A stretch of 64,000 bases of DNA from Alisma plantago-aquatica (Eukaryota; Streptophyta; Magnoliopsida; Alismatales; Alismataceae). This document shows positions 11,690 through 23,095 of the stretch, one piece after another. The notes under the pieces were generated by a model that did no database searches, was not told where the DNA came from, and saw only the letters and a list, made by a program, of their open reading frames with translations. Both the position numbers and the translations under genes were made by a program. How positions within the stretch are numbered: position 1 is the first letter of the stretch; the number at the start of each line of letters is the position of its first letter. The stretch is taken from assembly GCA_963693085.1 (NCBI GenBank), contig OY856413.1, positions 539,480,879-539,544,878 of the forward strand, written 5' to 3'.

Positions 11690-12382
11690 CCTTTGGTCAT
11701 TTGCTATTTGCCAAAACCAATGCCTAATACCAATAGGCGTCAGTCACACGTGAAAAACTGACAACTAAGTGTAATTTTAAACAAAACAATTTGCACCCGG
11801 TTAGGGTTTTAGTCATCAGTTTCTAGGTACACAATCGATGTCTATTCACATATCATAACAAAATTTTTTTTTACCATAGTTGTCGGTTACCTAACAAAAA
11901 CTGACACCGAAGAGCAAATTGGGGGGGAAATATTTTCACGGGGACAACGTATGAAAACACCTTATCGCCGGTTCTTTGTCAAAAACCAACGACTAATGAG
12001 GGAATAAATTTTTTCTTGTGAAAGGTGATTAGTTGTCGGTTGCTGACAAGGAACTGACGACTAATAAGGGATAAAAAATTTTGTGGGGCCATGGCGCAAA
12101 ACTTGTCGTCAGTTTTGTACAACCGACGCCATATTGAAATTTTTGGAGGAAATTTTTTTTTCTTAGAAAATTGTATTTCGCAAGTAATTTTAGACGTCAG
12201 TTTTTTTGGCAAATAAACTGACGTTACAGTTAAAGCAATACACGTGTCTTTTATAAATCGGCCAGACTTCACATATTGGTGACATTTTTAGTATTTAGCT
12301 GATGTAGTTGGTCTATGGCTCGATTTTTTATGATTAACCGACGCCATCAAATGTGACGTTATATATCATTTATGTACTAGGT
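11690..12382 (-). repeat. CACTA subterminal hairpin repeats and terminus
   Basis: At least five inverted repeats of about 22-35 bases built on GTCGGTT / AACCGAC or GTCAGTT / AACTGAC are present: TTGTCGGTTACC...CTGACACC (11,880), CGCCGGTTCTTTGTC...ACGACTAA (11,967), TTAGTTGTCGGTTGC...GACGACTAA (12,030), TCGTCAGTTTT...ACCGACG (12,106) and ACGTCAGTTTTTTTGG...CTGACGT (12,192). Arrays of this kind are where CACTA transposases bind. The outer end near 12,382 is a degraded CACTA terminus. Confidence 0.8.
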
Positions 12383-15300
12383 CTCCCAATAGATAGCAGT
12401 ACCTCCAACAAATGGAGAGATGGATAGTACCTAGTGTTTTGTTCATACTTTTGTGCACATTACATAGCTCACTAGTTGTAAGAAGTTTAATGCATGAATT
12501 AACAAATTAAGTATATTATTATTGTAATGTGGTATAGATGATTGCAATGGATACTTCCCATGTGCATCATTATTTATGAGGGAAATTAGCTACACAACGT
12601 TTGAACATGGAGGATGCAAGTTTTGTATGACTTTCATTGCTTGAGTGAATGACCAAAAGAGAGTGATATATTGTATTCATTTGGCACGATAGGTAGATAA
12701 TGTTACTGTAACATTAGTATGAGTTGTGTTGGTAGGTCACAACTGATAACAATCAAATTTGTTGAGAAAAGTGCAATTCTAGTTCTTTCATTAGGCAATT
12801 TATCTACGACTTCTTAGGGAGTCACTATGGGCTAGGATAAAGTTATTGACCAGGAATGCAAGTTATTGGCCCCAAGCAACGAACTTACAGGATATTGCTA
12901 AACTAAATCATGATTCTAGAGATTTATACTACTCATATATGAAAGAATATGATGCATTGTTTGCTGAAGTCAATAGGTTAAGGACCGCAGTTGCATTTTT
13001 GATCCACCAAAGACTTGATTTGACACAAAATGTGAATACTTTTTTCAAGTATTTCTATAGAAAAAGCTTAATTTTAACATGTTTGCTATTGTCTTATTTT
13101 CCTAATCAATTGTTTGAGATGATGTATAATCTCATCGACATTTCCAAATAGAGGGTTAGGAATTACATGAAGTCCCTTTACTATTGACAATTGGTCTTCC
13201 AATCTTTCACTCCAAATAGTCATTTTAGGTGATCATAAGGTAAAATGATAATGGGCTAGTGAAGTTCACTTAGGGACTGCAAGATTTATGTGTACCTTTG
13301 ATAAAGAGTCCACTAGTATTCACTCTAGACAAGATAAAGAGCTAATTATTAGTCAATAATACAAGTACATGATGCAAACCCTAAATGGACTTCACAAACG
13401 CATAACAAAGATTTGACCTATGATCCCCAAAAATTATTACCCTTTAGAATAAAGATGGTAGATCAGTGGTCAATCATAAGGGACTGCATGAAGTCCCAAA
13501 GTTATTGGTGCTTTGAGGAGGCATTCACATTTTCTAACTATGCAAACACCACCAGTGTTAGTTGCTTTTCGAGTGAGGAGTGAAAACTAACCCTAATTTA
13601 TGTTGTTGTTTTTTAAAATTCAATTTATATTACATCAAAATATAGATTATATGTTATGAAGACCTAACACTTTCATGCTTACTTGAAAAATATTTTTAAA
13701 TATCATATCTTAGATAAATAATGCTAGTTGTATGAGTCCTATGAGACAAGAGTTTAAGAATTTATGATTCAATGGTGTAAATTCCAAATATTTGTAAATC
13801 TAAGATCTATAATAGTTGCTTGAGAATCCATATTCTAATTATAAGCATAATGAGATTTGTTATGTGGATTTGATATCATTATTTTGGATCAAAAAAGGGT
13901 AACTTAAAGACCAAGGAAAGGACCATCAACATGTTTTTTTGTTGCCAAATTTTTATCATAGCAAGGAGATAGTAATAGGAAGGAAACCCCAAATCAAAAG
14001 AATTTGAACATTCCTAGTGTCCTAGAGAATATTAGTAGTGTTATATCTTTTATAAATTGAAATTATATAATTATTTGTTAAGTAATACTTTGATGAAAGT
14101 AAATGTCACATGCAACTTTAGGGGGAGACAGACTCATACCTTTTATTTATCATGTGAATCATGACCATCTAATCTAAAATCTTTGGACTGATGACCATCT
14201 AATCCCAAATCTTTGTCCCAATGGTGATCCCCTATTGCACGAAGGGAAAGAAAAGACTCATACACAACACCCTCTATGAATCCCTTGACTTTTATCTCTA
14301 CACTCACCACCTCACCCCACATAAAATTTCCCAATCTCTCCACCTCTCTTGTCTGATTTGTATTAGGATTACATTGAAGGCAGGTGGTGCCTTGGTCCCA
14401 AGAACAACCCCTCATTATAATTTTCATATCAACTCATGAAAACCCTAGCCTATCAAACCAAATCCTCTCACCCCCCTTGTGTTATAAAAAGACTACCCAT
14501 CACTAGTTCAACCAATGAGATTGTAAGCATGAATCTCCTTCTAGTCCCCACTCCTTATTTTCCATTCCAGTAGCAAAGTAGTGAACAACGGCAGCTTATT
14601 GCCCTCTCTAGTTGCAATGGGAGACAAGTTGAAACCATCAAATGTTAGCATGATCAAGACAATATTAAGATTGAGTGATCTGCATGTGTCGTGCTCACTC
14701 TCTCCTAGTGAAGCTGAGGGTCCTCCACCACAAGATCATGCCTGATCAACTGTTAACTGTGATCAAGTGGCTAGCTAAGCATCATGTCACCCACCGCTCC
14801 TCCTCGAACAAAAAGTCCCCTGAGTGAAGCAGATCATCATTTTTCATCTAATACTAGCTTGGTCAGTGGTTGATCAAGATCTAATGGTCATTCTTTTTCC
14901 ATGTTAAGTTATTTTCCTCCTATCTATCCAATAAGAAAATATACATATCTTGTAAAAATTATGATAAATAGAACTTAGATCTAAATATAAATATCTAATA
15001 TATAAAATTGATTAGGAAAATGAGAGGAACACGTTCAAAAAATCATGACTTATATGTGATTCCTTCTATACTACAAATTGAAAGTATGATCTTTTACATA
15101 TTGGAAAATGAGAAATTGTGTTTGTTAAAAATCTTAGCCACTCTGGCCGAAATTCTAATTATGTTAGATATAAGAAATATTTTAAATGACTCTAGATGGA
15201 TCTTTACCATTACTAGTATATTAAGGTGGTTATAATATAACTCAATGCTTGATGAAGATGAAACTTAAAGTTTTAAATGAAATTAGGATTTTCTTACTCA

Positions 15301-15787
15301 ATAAAAGGGGTCAAACTAATTCAAACCCTAGTTTTCATATAAATGTGTCTGGTCTTAATCTAAACCCTAGAGAGATAGTTAAAAGGTAAGATGTTTTTGG
15401 AAAAACTAATAACACTTCAAGTGTTAAATGATTATGTGTATAATATGGATTGAATTGTTTGGATTAATTTATTTTGGACATCTTCTTCTCACATAATATG
15501 TATGTGGGATACTTTTGGTTAATCGCCTTAACTATGCATAGTTTCTAGTAAGTTTTTCCTAAGTTTTATTACTCTTGAAATTGCACTAAGACCCTGTGTG
15601 AATCATTTCAGCCTAAATGATGATTGAATGTTATAATATGAATTTCATAAGGGTGAAAATGAACCCTAAGAGGGTAAATAAAAACCAATGTGAAACCTAC
15701 TAGACTCCATGAAGGAATGCCAAAAATGAGAAAGAGTTACTTGAGGTAAAATACTCCTGTTAACATGGTGAGATTCCTTTGAGGGAA
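12383..15787. other. No gene recognised; possible LTR remnant with TATA box
   Basis: About 3.4 kb with no coding region I can identify. A 101-codon ORF at 12,846-13,151 has no known motif. From about 14,140 the sequence resembles a Tekay-like LTR promoter region: gaccatctaatc words, AAACCCTAG, then gttataaaaagac (TATA-like, 14,483-14,490), then a CT-rich leader. It could be an old plus-strand LTR, but I could not fix its ends or find a primer-binding site. The word tgaagtccc recurs near 13,170 and 13,492. Confidence 0.4.
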
Positions 15788-16012
15788 TGATGCACTGAGT
15801 TTTATCCTCTTTTCACATGCTATTTTGCTATGTATATCATGCATTATTGTTCACTTTTACATTATTTATGCATCATTTATTGTTATTATCATGTGAAAAT
15901 TATTGCATCAAGTAATAATTATTTTTATCGAATTATGTCAATTTAGCATATTTTATTCAAACTTATGTTGGTTTTATCATATTTTGGGTAATTGAAGCAC
16001 TCATAAGGAAGA

Positions 16013-16371
16013 TCGATGCTACCAACACTATAGTCAGTTGTACCAACTTAATGTGGAGATAAAATAGGGAGTTTAAAGAAATACCAATGCTATCGAGATT
16101 CGACTCAGTTCCATTGAGTCATGGTTTGAGGCCACCAAAATGGCAAGTTAGTGAAACTGACTTATGGACCAGAGACCAACAGAAACTGAGGTTATCAACT
16201 CAGTGTTATCGACCAGCTAGTCATTGATACTGAAATTCATCAACAGGAGGAGCAAAACTTGAAAAAAGCAACTCGGTGCTACCGACCCATCTGTTGGTAG
16301 TACTGGCACATAGTGAGAGATTTGAGTCAGCTGATGACTCGGTGCCACCGACTAGATGTCAGTGGTACTGA
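16013..16371. repeat. E3 LTR palindrome pairs (TCGGTGSTACCGA)
   Basis: Degenerate 13-bp palindromes occur in pairs: 16,013/16,034, 16,200/16,221, 16,273/16,294 and 16,339/16,359, with start-to-start distances of 21, 21, 21 and 20 bp. The best copies are TCGGTGCTACCGA and TCGGTGCCACCGA. Partners are usually degraded at CpG (TTGGTAGTACTGG, TCAGTGGTACTGA) and lie in inverted sense. The architecture matches the clusters in the E1 LTRs although the core sequence differs. Confidence 0.75.
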
Positions 16372-16447
16372 CTTTATGCTATCAATTCATATTTAAGATC
16401 ACGACATATCCAACTGTTGGGACTTAATGACGACTCAATTCCAATGT

Positions 16448-16452
16448 ATAAC
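16448..16452. repeat. Target-site duplication of E1, left copy (ATAAC)
   Basis: ATAAC immediately precedes the E1 5' LTR and is repeated exactly at 42,920-42,924 after the 3' LTR. It proves that 16,453-42,919 is one insertion. Confidence 0.92.
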
Positions 16453-17970
16453 CGATGCAGGGATTTTGGGTCATATTTATAGGCTGCTTTCATACTTGTT
16501 TTGTGTGGTTATTTGTCATCTTTTGTGACTATAATAGCATGATTCACTTTCTTTAGCCTATAAACACTTTATGCATCAAATTAGTCTTATTCTATCCTAT
16601 TTTGCATGATTTATGAAATTTCCCGAATTGACTTGTGTTTTTCTCTCTTTTTCAGGCACCTTCTATTCCAGGACCTGTCGATACTATCAACAGGTCATCC
16701 ATACTATCGACACTGCATTAGGCGGTCATGTTGGAGAAAATCATTTCATCAATACCCTCGACCCACAGCGTCGATGGTATCGAAATCAGCCTAGAAGGAG
16801 AAACAGTACCCTGTCAATACTATCAACACCTTCGTCGATAGTATCGAGAAGTCAGTAGACGGATCCCATTTTGAAGCAAGTACGCGTGTCCTAAGGCGTT
16901 GATACTATTGATAGCCCATCGATGGTATCGACACCGTCAGATCAGAATTTTGTACAGATCAACAAGATCTAATGGTCGGGATCGGTTGGCGGTCATAAGT
17001 CATACCTAGACCTAAGGGAGTATGGCCCAAAGAGGAGAGGACGTACTATTCTACCGCACGAGTCTCGAAGGAGAGGAGAGCAAAGAACGGAGATAAAAGT
17101 AATGTTCCATAGGATTTGAGAGCCAAAGACAGACGATTCTACCACCGAAAGGCTGTAGAATGGGCATCTCGCACCGAGGATCATCCAGCTCTTACTGTTC
17201 CAGGGGCTACACGATATTTCCATTTGTTTCCCATGTTTTCTTATTCCTTCTCCATGTATTCTGTTAAGATGAACATGTAGGGCTAATCCCCTTTGATCCT
17301 TAGGACCCTGGAGTAGCCCGGGGAATCGTTGTATGACATTTTTGCATGGATTAGTATAATTCTTCTCATTTCTCCTAGATATGTTATCGTGTGCTCTATC
17401 ATAATTGCTATGCTTGATCACCATAGTTAATTTCTAATACCTTTAATTGCTCTTAACAGAGGATTAGTGGTTGAAAAGGCATGATTAACATGTTAGCCTA
17501 TAAATTCCTTAGACGAGGTAATGTACGGTTAATGGTGGATACCCAGAGGATTAATTAATGAACTTAGATCTAGGGTATAAGTTACTACTGGCGTAGAACT
17601 GACCTAGAACTAGGTAGTGGATTGCATCACGGAAGTGAGCAATTCTGACTACAGGCCTCTATCCGAGATAAGGGACAATTTATGCTAATTATGTGAATCT
17701 ATATGCAGCAAGACCTTGTGGTGAAATCATAATCCTAAGGATTCGCATTCTCATTTGATTAAAACAACATTTAATCATCACTCTTTTGTTTTCTCTTTAT
17801 TTTATTTTCTTTTCCAAAACCAATCAACTCTTTCATTCGGTCTAGCTGATCGCAACCAGTTAGTAGTAGTTTTCTAAAATTCACATTTCCCTGAGTTCGA
17901 CTCGGGCCTCATAAGGCCTATATTACTTCGATATGTATACTTGCGTTTAACACACGGTTTTCGTGTGTCA
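16453..17970 (+). mobile_element. E1 5' LTR
   Basis: Begins CGATGCAGGG (a decayed TGATGTAGGG, as seen in the 3' copy) and ends GTGTGTCA just before the primer-binding site. It holds four palindrome pairs at 16,678-16,931. No convincing TATA box is visible; Athila LTRs often lack an obvious one. Confidence 0.93.
16678..16931. repeat. E1 5' LTR palindrome pairs (TCGATASTATCGA)
   Basis: Eight sites form four pairs: 16,678/16,698, 16,749/16,771, 16,814/16,835 and 16,899/16,919, with start-to-start spacing of 20, 22, 21 and 20 bp. The consensus is the 13-bp palindrome TCGATASTATCGA, with frequent CpG to TpG decay. In the third and fourth pairs the two members are in opposite sense (central C, then G), so together they form a 34-bp inverted repeat. 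Confidence 0.9.
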
Positions 17971-17976
17971 AGTTTT

Positions 17977-17994
17977 TGGCGCCGTTGTCGGGGA
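17977..17994 (+). promoter_or_regulatory. E1 primer-binding site (tRNA-Asp type)
   Basis: TGGCGCCGTTGTCGGGGA lies 6 bases after the 5' LTR. It matches the tRNA-Asp-type site of Athila/Tat elements except for one C-to-T change. Confidence 0.9.
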
Positions 17995-18155
17995 ACAGCG
18001 CGTTTCAGCACTACGAGTGCTGCAAGTGACCACTCTAGGCCACTTTTTACTAAAATTTTATTTGTAATTTTTGAACTAAATTGCTTATCTTTTAGATTTT
18101 TTTATTCATTCAAGCATTGTGCTTACTTGACTTTTCATATTTTAGGTACTAGTGC

Positions 18156-19860
18156 ATGGTGAGTATGCAGAGTACGAACTACCACAAATCAACATCTGAT
18201 ATTCCACAACTGGGTGACAGTGACGAAGATGAATTGACTAATACACCACCCAAGAACATTGAATCAATATCGGAAGATTTTGCAATGGGTGATGCAAATG
18301 GAGAACCAGTGGAGCAGACCATTTGGGAGAAGATCAAAGCTTCTTCTTTCGTTGCATAAAAGGGGCCAATCAAGAAGCAAGCCATCAATATCCCAAATTA
18401 CAGGATTGATCCAGGGCTCATTCAATTGGTCAAGTAGCAAGTATTTAATGGACTTAAACATGAAGACCCAGTAGCCCATATTAGCAACTTTGTGGAAAAT
18501 TGTGATATGGTAAAGGTAGATAGGTTCCCACTGACAGCAATTTATCTAAATCTATTCTCATCATCATTAGAAGGCAATGCAAGGGAGTGGCTCTATAATC
18601 TACCAGAGGAAGGTGTTGAGACTTGGGATTAGATGATCGAGGTATACTTTGAAAGGTACTTCCCACCTGAGAAGACAAATGACCTTGTGAGGAAGATCCA
18701 TAATTTCAAGCAGCAAGCAGCTGAGACATACTCAGAGGCATGGGAGTGATTCCAAATCATGCTGCAGAAAGTCCCACATCATGGGATAGACTTACGAAAC
18801 CAAGTGAAGATATTCTACTTCGGCCTAAACCAACATGATCGGGGCACTCTAGATTCAGCAGGTATAGGGGTCTTCCTGAACAACAAAGGCTCTAAGTGTT
18901 GGGAGATTTTGAAGAACAAGGCTAAAAAACAAGCTTGGGTTGAAAGAGACGGATCAGAGCAGGTTAGAGCTACATGTGATGCAAAGACCATTCAAGCGTT
19001 CAATGAGAAGATGGACTTACTAGCTAAGAATCTCCTAGAGAAAGATGACAATGGGTCTGATGATGAAGCACAAGAAAAGTTCATGCACCAACAAGGATAC
19101 AAGAATAATGATTATTCGTGGAGGAAGGACAAGAAATTTTCTTGGAATGATCCAAACAACTTTTGCAAGACCTAGATCAAAAGCCACAACCCAGTGCAGA
19201 GGACAAGAGCAATGAGTTTCTCAACCAAGTGATTAAGAAAAATCAAGAGTTGATGAGCACATTCGAAAAGCAAATTAAGTCACAAGGAGAGTTTATGAAT
19301 TAGTTTGGGCAGACTCTACAGAGCCATGGGCCACAAATGAGGATGCTTGAGACGTCCATTTCATAAATTGCAACCGAACTTGCAAACTTGAAGAAGCTGA
19401 CACAATAGGGTTTCCCAAGAAACATTGATACTCCAGGAGGAACCCATCAAGCCAAGGCTATATTGCTAAGGAGTGGCAAGAAGATTTTAAACTCTACATC
19501 TGATGAACCAAACACATCACAGCCAACAGCTACAGGTGAGGCCGCATAGGAAGTAGAAGTCACAAAAATCATAGAGGACAGTGCAGAAATTGCAGTGGAG
19601 GAGACAAATTCTGGGAAAGACACAGATAAGAGAACACCATATGTGCCGCCACATCAAAGGGCATAGTCAGTCCATGTTCCATATCCGGACAGCCTAAAAG
19701 CAAAGAAGGTAGATCAACAATTTAAGAAGTTTCTAGATGGCTTTAGGAAATTATCCGTCAACATCCCATTGATTGACGTGATTGAGCAGATACCATCATA
19801 TGGTAAGTTTCTGAAGGACATCATAAATAAGAAGTGGAAAATTTCTGACACTGAAGTGGT
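18156..19860 (+). pseudogene. E1 gag (capsid) and gag-protease linker, broken
   Basis: Gag packages element RNA in virus-like particles. The ATG at 18,156 is chosen because E3 starts its gag in the same way. The translation includes PVEQTIWEKI, KKQAINIPNYRIDPG, DPVAHISNFVENCDM, NAREWLYNLPEEGVETW, FERYFPPEKTNDLV and YSEAWE, the Retrotrans_gag core. Later come an oligomerising stretch and the linker LRSGKK, then FKKFLDGFRKLSVNIPLIDV and PSYGKFLKDII, typical before an Athila protease. About nine in-frame stops occur (for example after SSFVA, LVK, ETWD and EAWE), most explained by CAA/CAG to TAA/TAG or TGG to TAG/TGA, plus one frameshift near 19,165. No zinc knuckle was seen. Confidence 0.9.
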
Positions 19861-19876
19861 GGTGCTCAAAGAATAG

Positions 19877-20329
19877 GTGAGCACATTTATTCTGGGTACT
19901 CTGCCACCTAAGAGATGGGATCCCGGGTGTTTCAACATCTCTTTCTATATTGGGAAGACAAAGTTTGGAGAATCCCTCTATGACTCAGGAGCAAGCATCA
20001 ACTTGATGCCTCTCTCAACCTTCAAAAAGATTGGTCTCAAGGAATCTAGGAGGAGAAATATGACTATCCAGCTTGCAGATAATTCTGTAATAAGGCCCTA
20101 TGGGATTTGCGAAGATGTTCTAGTCAAGGTGGATAGGATTGTTTTTCCTATAGATTTCGTAGTGATGGAAATGCAAGATGACCAAGGAAACGAGTTGCTA
20201 CTAGGTAGACCCTTCCAGGACACAACTGACATGATCCTAGAAATGGAAAGAGGCTGTTTGACTATGGGCATAGCTAATGATAGGTTTGAAATAATAATGC
20301 CAAGAAGCTCAAAGACATCAAAGGAATAA
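19877..20329 (+). pseudogene. E1 aspartic protease
   Basis: A 150-codon open stretch contains LPPKRWDPGCFNISFYIGK, the active site LYDSGASINLMP, the flap-side QLADNSVIRPYGICEDVLVKVD and the closing LLLGRPF. It would cleave the gag-pol polyprotein. Many Athila copies have DLGAS at the active site; this copy has the canonical DSGAS. It is in frame with upstream linker sequence except for a stop just before the first Met, so that Met is unlikely to be a true start. A spacer of about 320 bases with stops follows before reverse transcriptase. Confidence 0.9.
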
Positions 20330-20650
20330 GGACAGTGCAACAAAGTTAAACACTTTGATCATAACATTTCCATTTGTCTCGGGAAACCTTTTCTCAACAT
20401 GGCTCATATCATGACCAAAGTAGATAGAGGAACTCTTGCCGTAAATATCATGGAGCAAACTAAAGTGGTCTCTCTTGCTAAAGCTGTAGGATATCCTAAT
20501 GATGAAGATGAAGAAGTGTACCTTTCTACTGTGGAAGATGTTGTAGAGATCTCAATGATGGAGTCATATCCTCAATTTCCTTTAGAAGCATGTCTATTTA
20601 TTATTGTGGATGATTGGATGAGGAGCACATCTCTATAGGATTTTGTAAAG

Positions 20651-21925
20651 ATGCTACGAGTCCTACCTTATTACTATGCTAGGCACTTTGAAGATTTTGG
20701 ACCACTGCCGCCACCACTGCTGCCATCTTTGGTGAATCTGCCAGAATTTGAGTTGAAGCTGCTTCCCCCACATTTGAAATATGTGTTCTTAGTAATGGAG
20801 GAGAAGTTATTGGTCATCATCTCGGCACATCTGAGTGCCTCTGAGGAAGAACAAATCATGGTTGTGTTAAAGAACCACCGTGGTGCTTTCGGGTGGTCAG
20901 TTTCAGACATAAAGGGGATTTCTCCTACTCTAAGCCAACACAAGATCAGACTTGTGGAGGGAGAAAAGCATGTGATCCAGCCTCAACGTCACCCAAATTC
21001 TATTATGATGGAAGTCGTCATGAAGGAGGTGATAAAGCTATTCTCAGCGGGAATTATCTATGCAATTTCAGACTCGACATGGGTAAGCCCGACACAGGTA
21101 GTCCCCAAAAAGGGGGGAATTACGATAACTAAGAATTTATTAAATGAGCCAGTCACTACCTGTTTGGTCACTGGGTGGTGAGTTTGCATAGATTACCATA
21201 GGTTAAACACTGTGATGCTAAAAGATCATTTTCCTTTACCTTTTATTGACCAGATTTTGGAGCGACTGGCTGGTCGTTCCCATTTTTGTTTCCTAGATGG
21301 ATACTCTGTCTATAATCAAATATCGATCGAACCTAAGGATCAAGAGAAATCCACTTTCACTTGCCCTTATGGTACTTTTGCATATCGTCGTATGATGTTT
21401 GGATTATGTAACGCACTGACCACTTTTCAACAATGTATGCTCGCCATTTTTTCTGATATGGTTGAATGTTGTTTAGAGGTTTTCATGGATGATTTTTTAG
21501 TTTACAGTGCTTCATTTGATGAATGTCTCTATAACCTTGATAAGGTTTTGTAGAGATGTGAGGACACTCATCTGGTCCTCAATTGGGAGACATGTCATAT
21601 GATGGTAAGCGAGGGCATTCTGCTCGGACACAAGGTGTCCATTAAGGAACTGGAGGTTGGTCCGGTAAAAATTGAGGTTATTTCTAAATTACCTCCACCA
21701 AACTCGGTGAAGGGAGTTAGGAGTTTTCTTAATCACATTGGATTTTACTGTCAGTTTATAAAAGATTTTTCAAAGATCGCTAAACCATTATCTGAGTTAC
21801 TTGAGAAGGATGTTGTTTTTTATTTTAATGACAAATGTTTGAACGCTTTTGAGGTCCTTAAACAAAGATTGATTTTAGCACCAATTGTGCAGATGCCCAA
21901 TTGGAGTCAACCTTTTGAGTTGATG
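20651..21925 (+). pseudogene. E1 reverse transcriptase, one frame with two stops
   Basis: A Ty3-type reverse transcriptase. Motifs in order: LPEFELKLLPPHLKY, AFGWSVSDIKGISP, PQRHPN, VVPKKGG, then VCIDYHRLNTV, HFPLPFIDQILERLAG, FCFLDGYSVYNQI, FTCPYGTFAYRRMMFGLCNA, the catalytic FMDDF (21,482-21,496), ILLGHKVS and the connection region SVKGVRSFLNHIGFYCQFIKDFSKIAKPLSELL. The frame is the same from 20,651 to 22,027. It is broken only by TGA at 21,179 (GW-stop-V) and TAG at 21,551 (VL-stop-RCEDTH). The G of the usual LGHRFY-type block and both catalytic Asp residues are kept, so inactivation is by stops rather than loss of catalytic residues. Confidence 0.95.
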
Positions 21926-22260
21926 TATGATGCATCTGACTACGCTGTGGGGGCATTTCTTGGGCAGAGCCTTGAGAAACGACCCACTGTTATTTATTAT
22001 ACATCTAAAACCTTAAATGATGCATAATTAAACTATAACACTATTGAAAAAGAACTTTTAGTTGTGGTTTTTGCTTTTGAAAAATGTAGGAAATATTTAG
22101 TGGGAACTAATGTGGTGGTATGGACGGACCACACTGTAATAAAATACTTAATGGAAAAGAAAGAAGTGAAACCTAGACTCATTAGGTGGACTTCTTTTAC
22201 AAGAATTTGACATTGAGGTCAGAGATAAAGCGGGAATAGAAAATGTGGTTGTGGACCATT
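21926..22260 (+). pseudogene. E1 RNase H
   Basis: RNase H of Ty3 elements removes the RNA template. [45 protein letters not shown] and [15 protein letters not shown] are present, with the catalytic Asp (YDAS), Glu (EKEL) and Asp (WTDH). A TAA after LNDA (usually Gln) and a frameshift near 22,195 break it: before the shift it reads RLIRWTSF, after it [25 protein letters not shown], the normal join to integrase. Confidence 0.93.
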
Positions 22261-23095
22261 TGTCTCGACTTGAGAGGGTAGATGAAAAGGGCACCAATAT
22301 ACCTATTACTGAGACCTTTTCTGATGAGCAAATCCTTTCTATCAAATCAAAAGATCCATGGTTTTCGAACATTGTTAACTATCTTGCATGCAAATAATTA
22401 CCTAAGGACTAGGGTTATTAAGAGAAGAAGTGATTCTTCCATTCTTTGAGATTTTATTTCTAGGATGATCCTATTCTTCTGAGACAATGTAGGGATAGAT
22501 TCTTATGTAGGTGTGTACCAGAGTTTGAATATGATAGTGTGTTAAGCCATTGCCACACACTACCCACCGGCGACCATCATGCAAGCTCCAGGACAGCTGT
22601 GAAGGTGTTAGAGAGAGGCCTATATTATCCCACACTTTTCAGAGATGCATATGAGTTTGTGAGGAAATGTGATACCTGTCAGAGGGACGGCAACATTTCT
22701 AAAAGGCAAGAAATTCCCCTCAATGTTTTTGAAGAGTTTAAAGTTTTTGATCTATGGGGTATTGATTTCATGGGACCCTTTGTGTCCTCGAATTCTAACT
22801 TATACATTTTACTTGCAGTTGATTATGTATCGAAGTGGGTAGAAACAATACCCACAAGGACTAATGACATTGTGGTAGTGTGCAGGTTTGTGAAAGAATA
22901 TATTTTCTAAAGGTTTGGAGTGTCACACATGATCATCAGGGATGGAGGCACTCATTTCACAAATAGGAAATTTGTTGTCCTATTGAGAAAGTATGGGGTG
23001 AAGCACAATGTGGGCACCCCATATCATCTGCAAACACAGGGCCAAGTGGAAATATCTAACAGGGAGATAAAGATGATCTTGGAGCATACTGCCAC
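22261..23095 (+). pseudogene. E1 integrase, truncated in the catalytic core
   Basis: Integrase inserts the cDNA. The zinc domain has SHCHTLPTGDHH and RKCDTCQRDG (HHCC). The core has FDLWGIDFMGPF (first Asp), VDYVSKWVE, VSHMIIRDGGTHFTNR (second Asp) and HLQTQGQVEISNREIKMILE (Glu). The sequence stops being integrase at 23,095, where the LTR of the Tekay-like derivative begins. The expected continuation (KDW...LDDALWAYRT...) is absent from the window. There is a TAA after VKEYIF. The missing part was probably removed by the deletion at 29,948. Confidence 0.93.

Larger units (their letters stand above)
272..12382 (-). mobile_element. CACTA (En/Spm) DNA transposon, decayed and interrupted
   Basis: Minus-strand order is transposase-associated domain, TNP2 transposase, DUF4218, DUF4216, a second transposase-like region and a C-terminal exon pair, the usual order in plant CACTA elements. 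The right terminus near 12,371-12,382 reads CCTAGTACATA on the minus strand, one change from the CACTAGTACA type of CACTA end, and is preceded by about 700 bp of subterminal hairpins. I found no matching left terminus, so the element may begin before the window. A candidate LTR at 1,321-5,418 appears to split it. Every coding segment has stops, so it cannot encode transposase now. Membership of the 272-796 segment is inferred from domain order. Confidence 0.72.
15788..16452 (+). mobile_element. E3 5' LTR, first part
   Basis: The segment begins TGATGCACTGAG, comparable to TGATGTAGGG at the start of the E1 LTR, and runs to the E1 insertion site. It continues after E1 at 42,925, giving an LTR of about 1.6 kb. 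It contains a cluster of paired palindromes (16,013-16,371). The start is inferred from alignment with the E1 LTR and could be off by tens of bases. Confidence 0.6.

Noticed and set aside
12846..13151. 101-codon plus-strand ORF as a host gene
   Set aside because: No recognisable domain, no splice or promoter context, and surrounded by non-coding sequence; its length is within chance expectation for AT-rich DNA with few stops in one frame.
14143..14439. Pair of opposing ORFs near 14.2 kb
   Set aside because: Mirror-strand frames over a CT-rich promoter-like region with a TATA box downstream; no protein similarity recognised.
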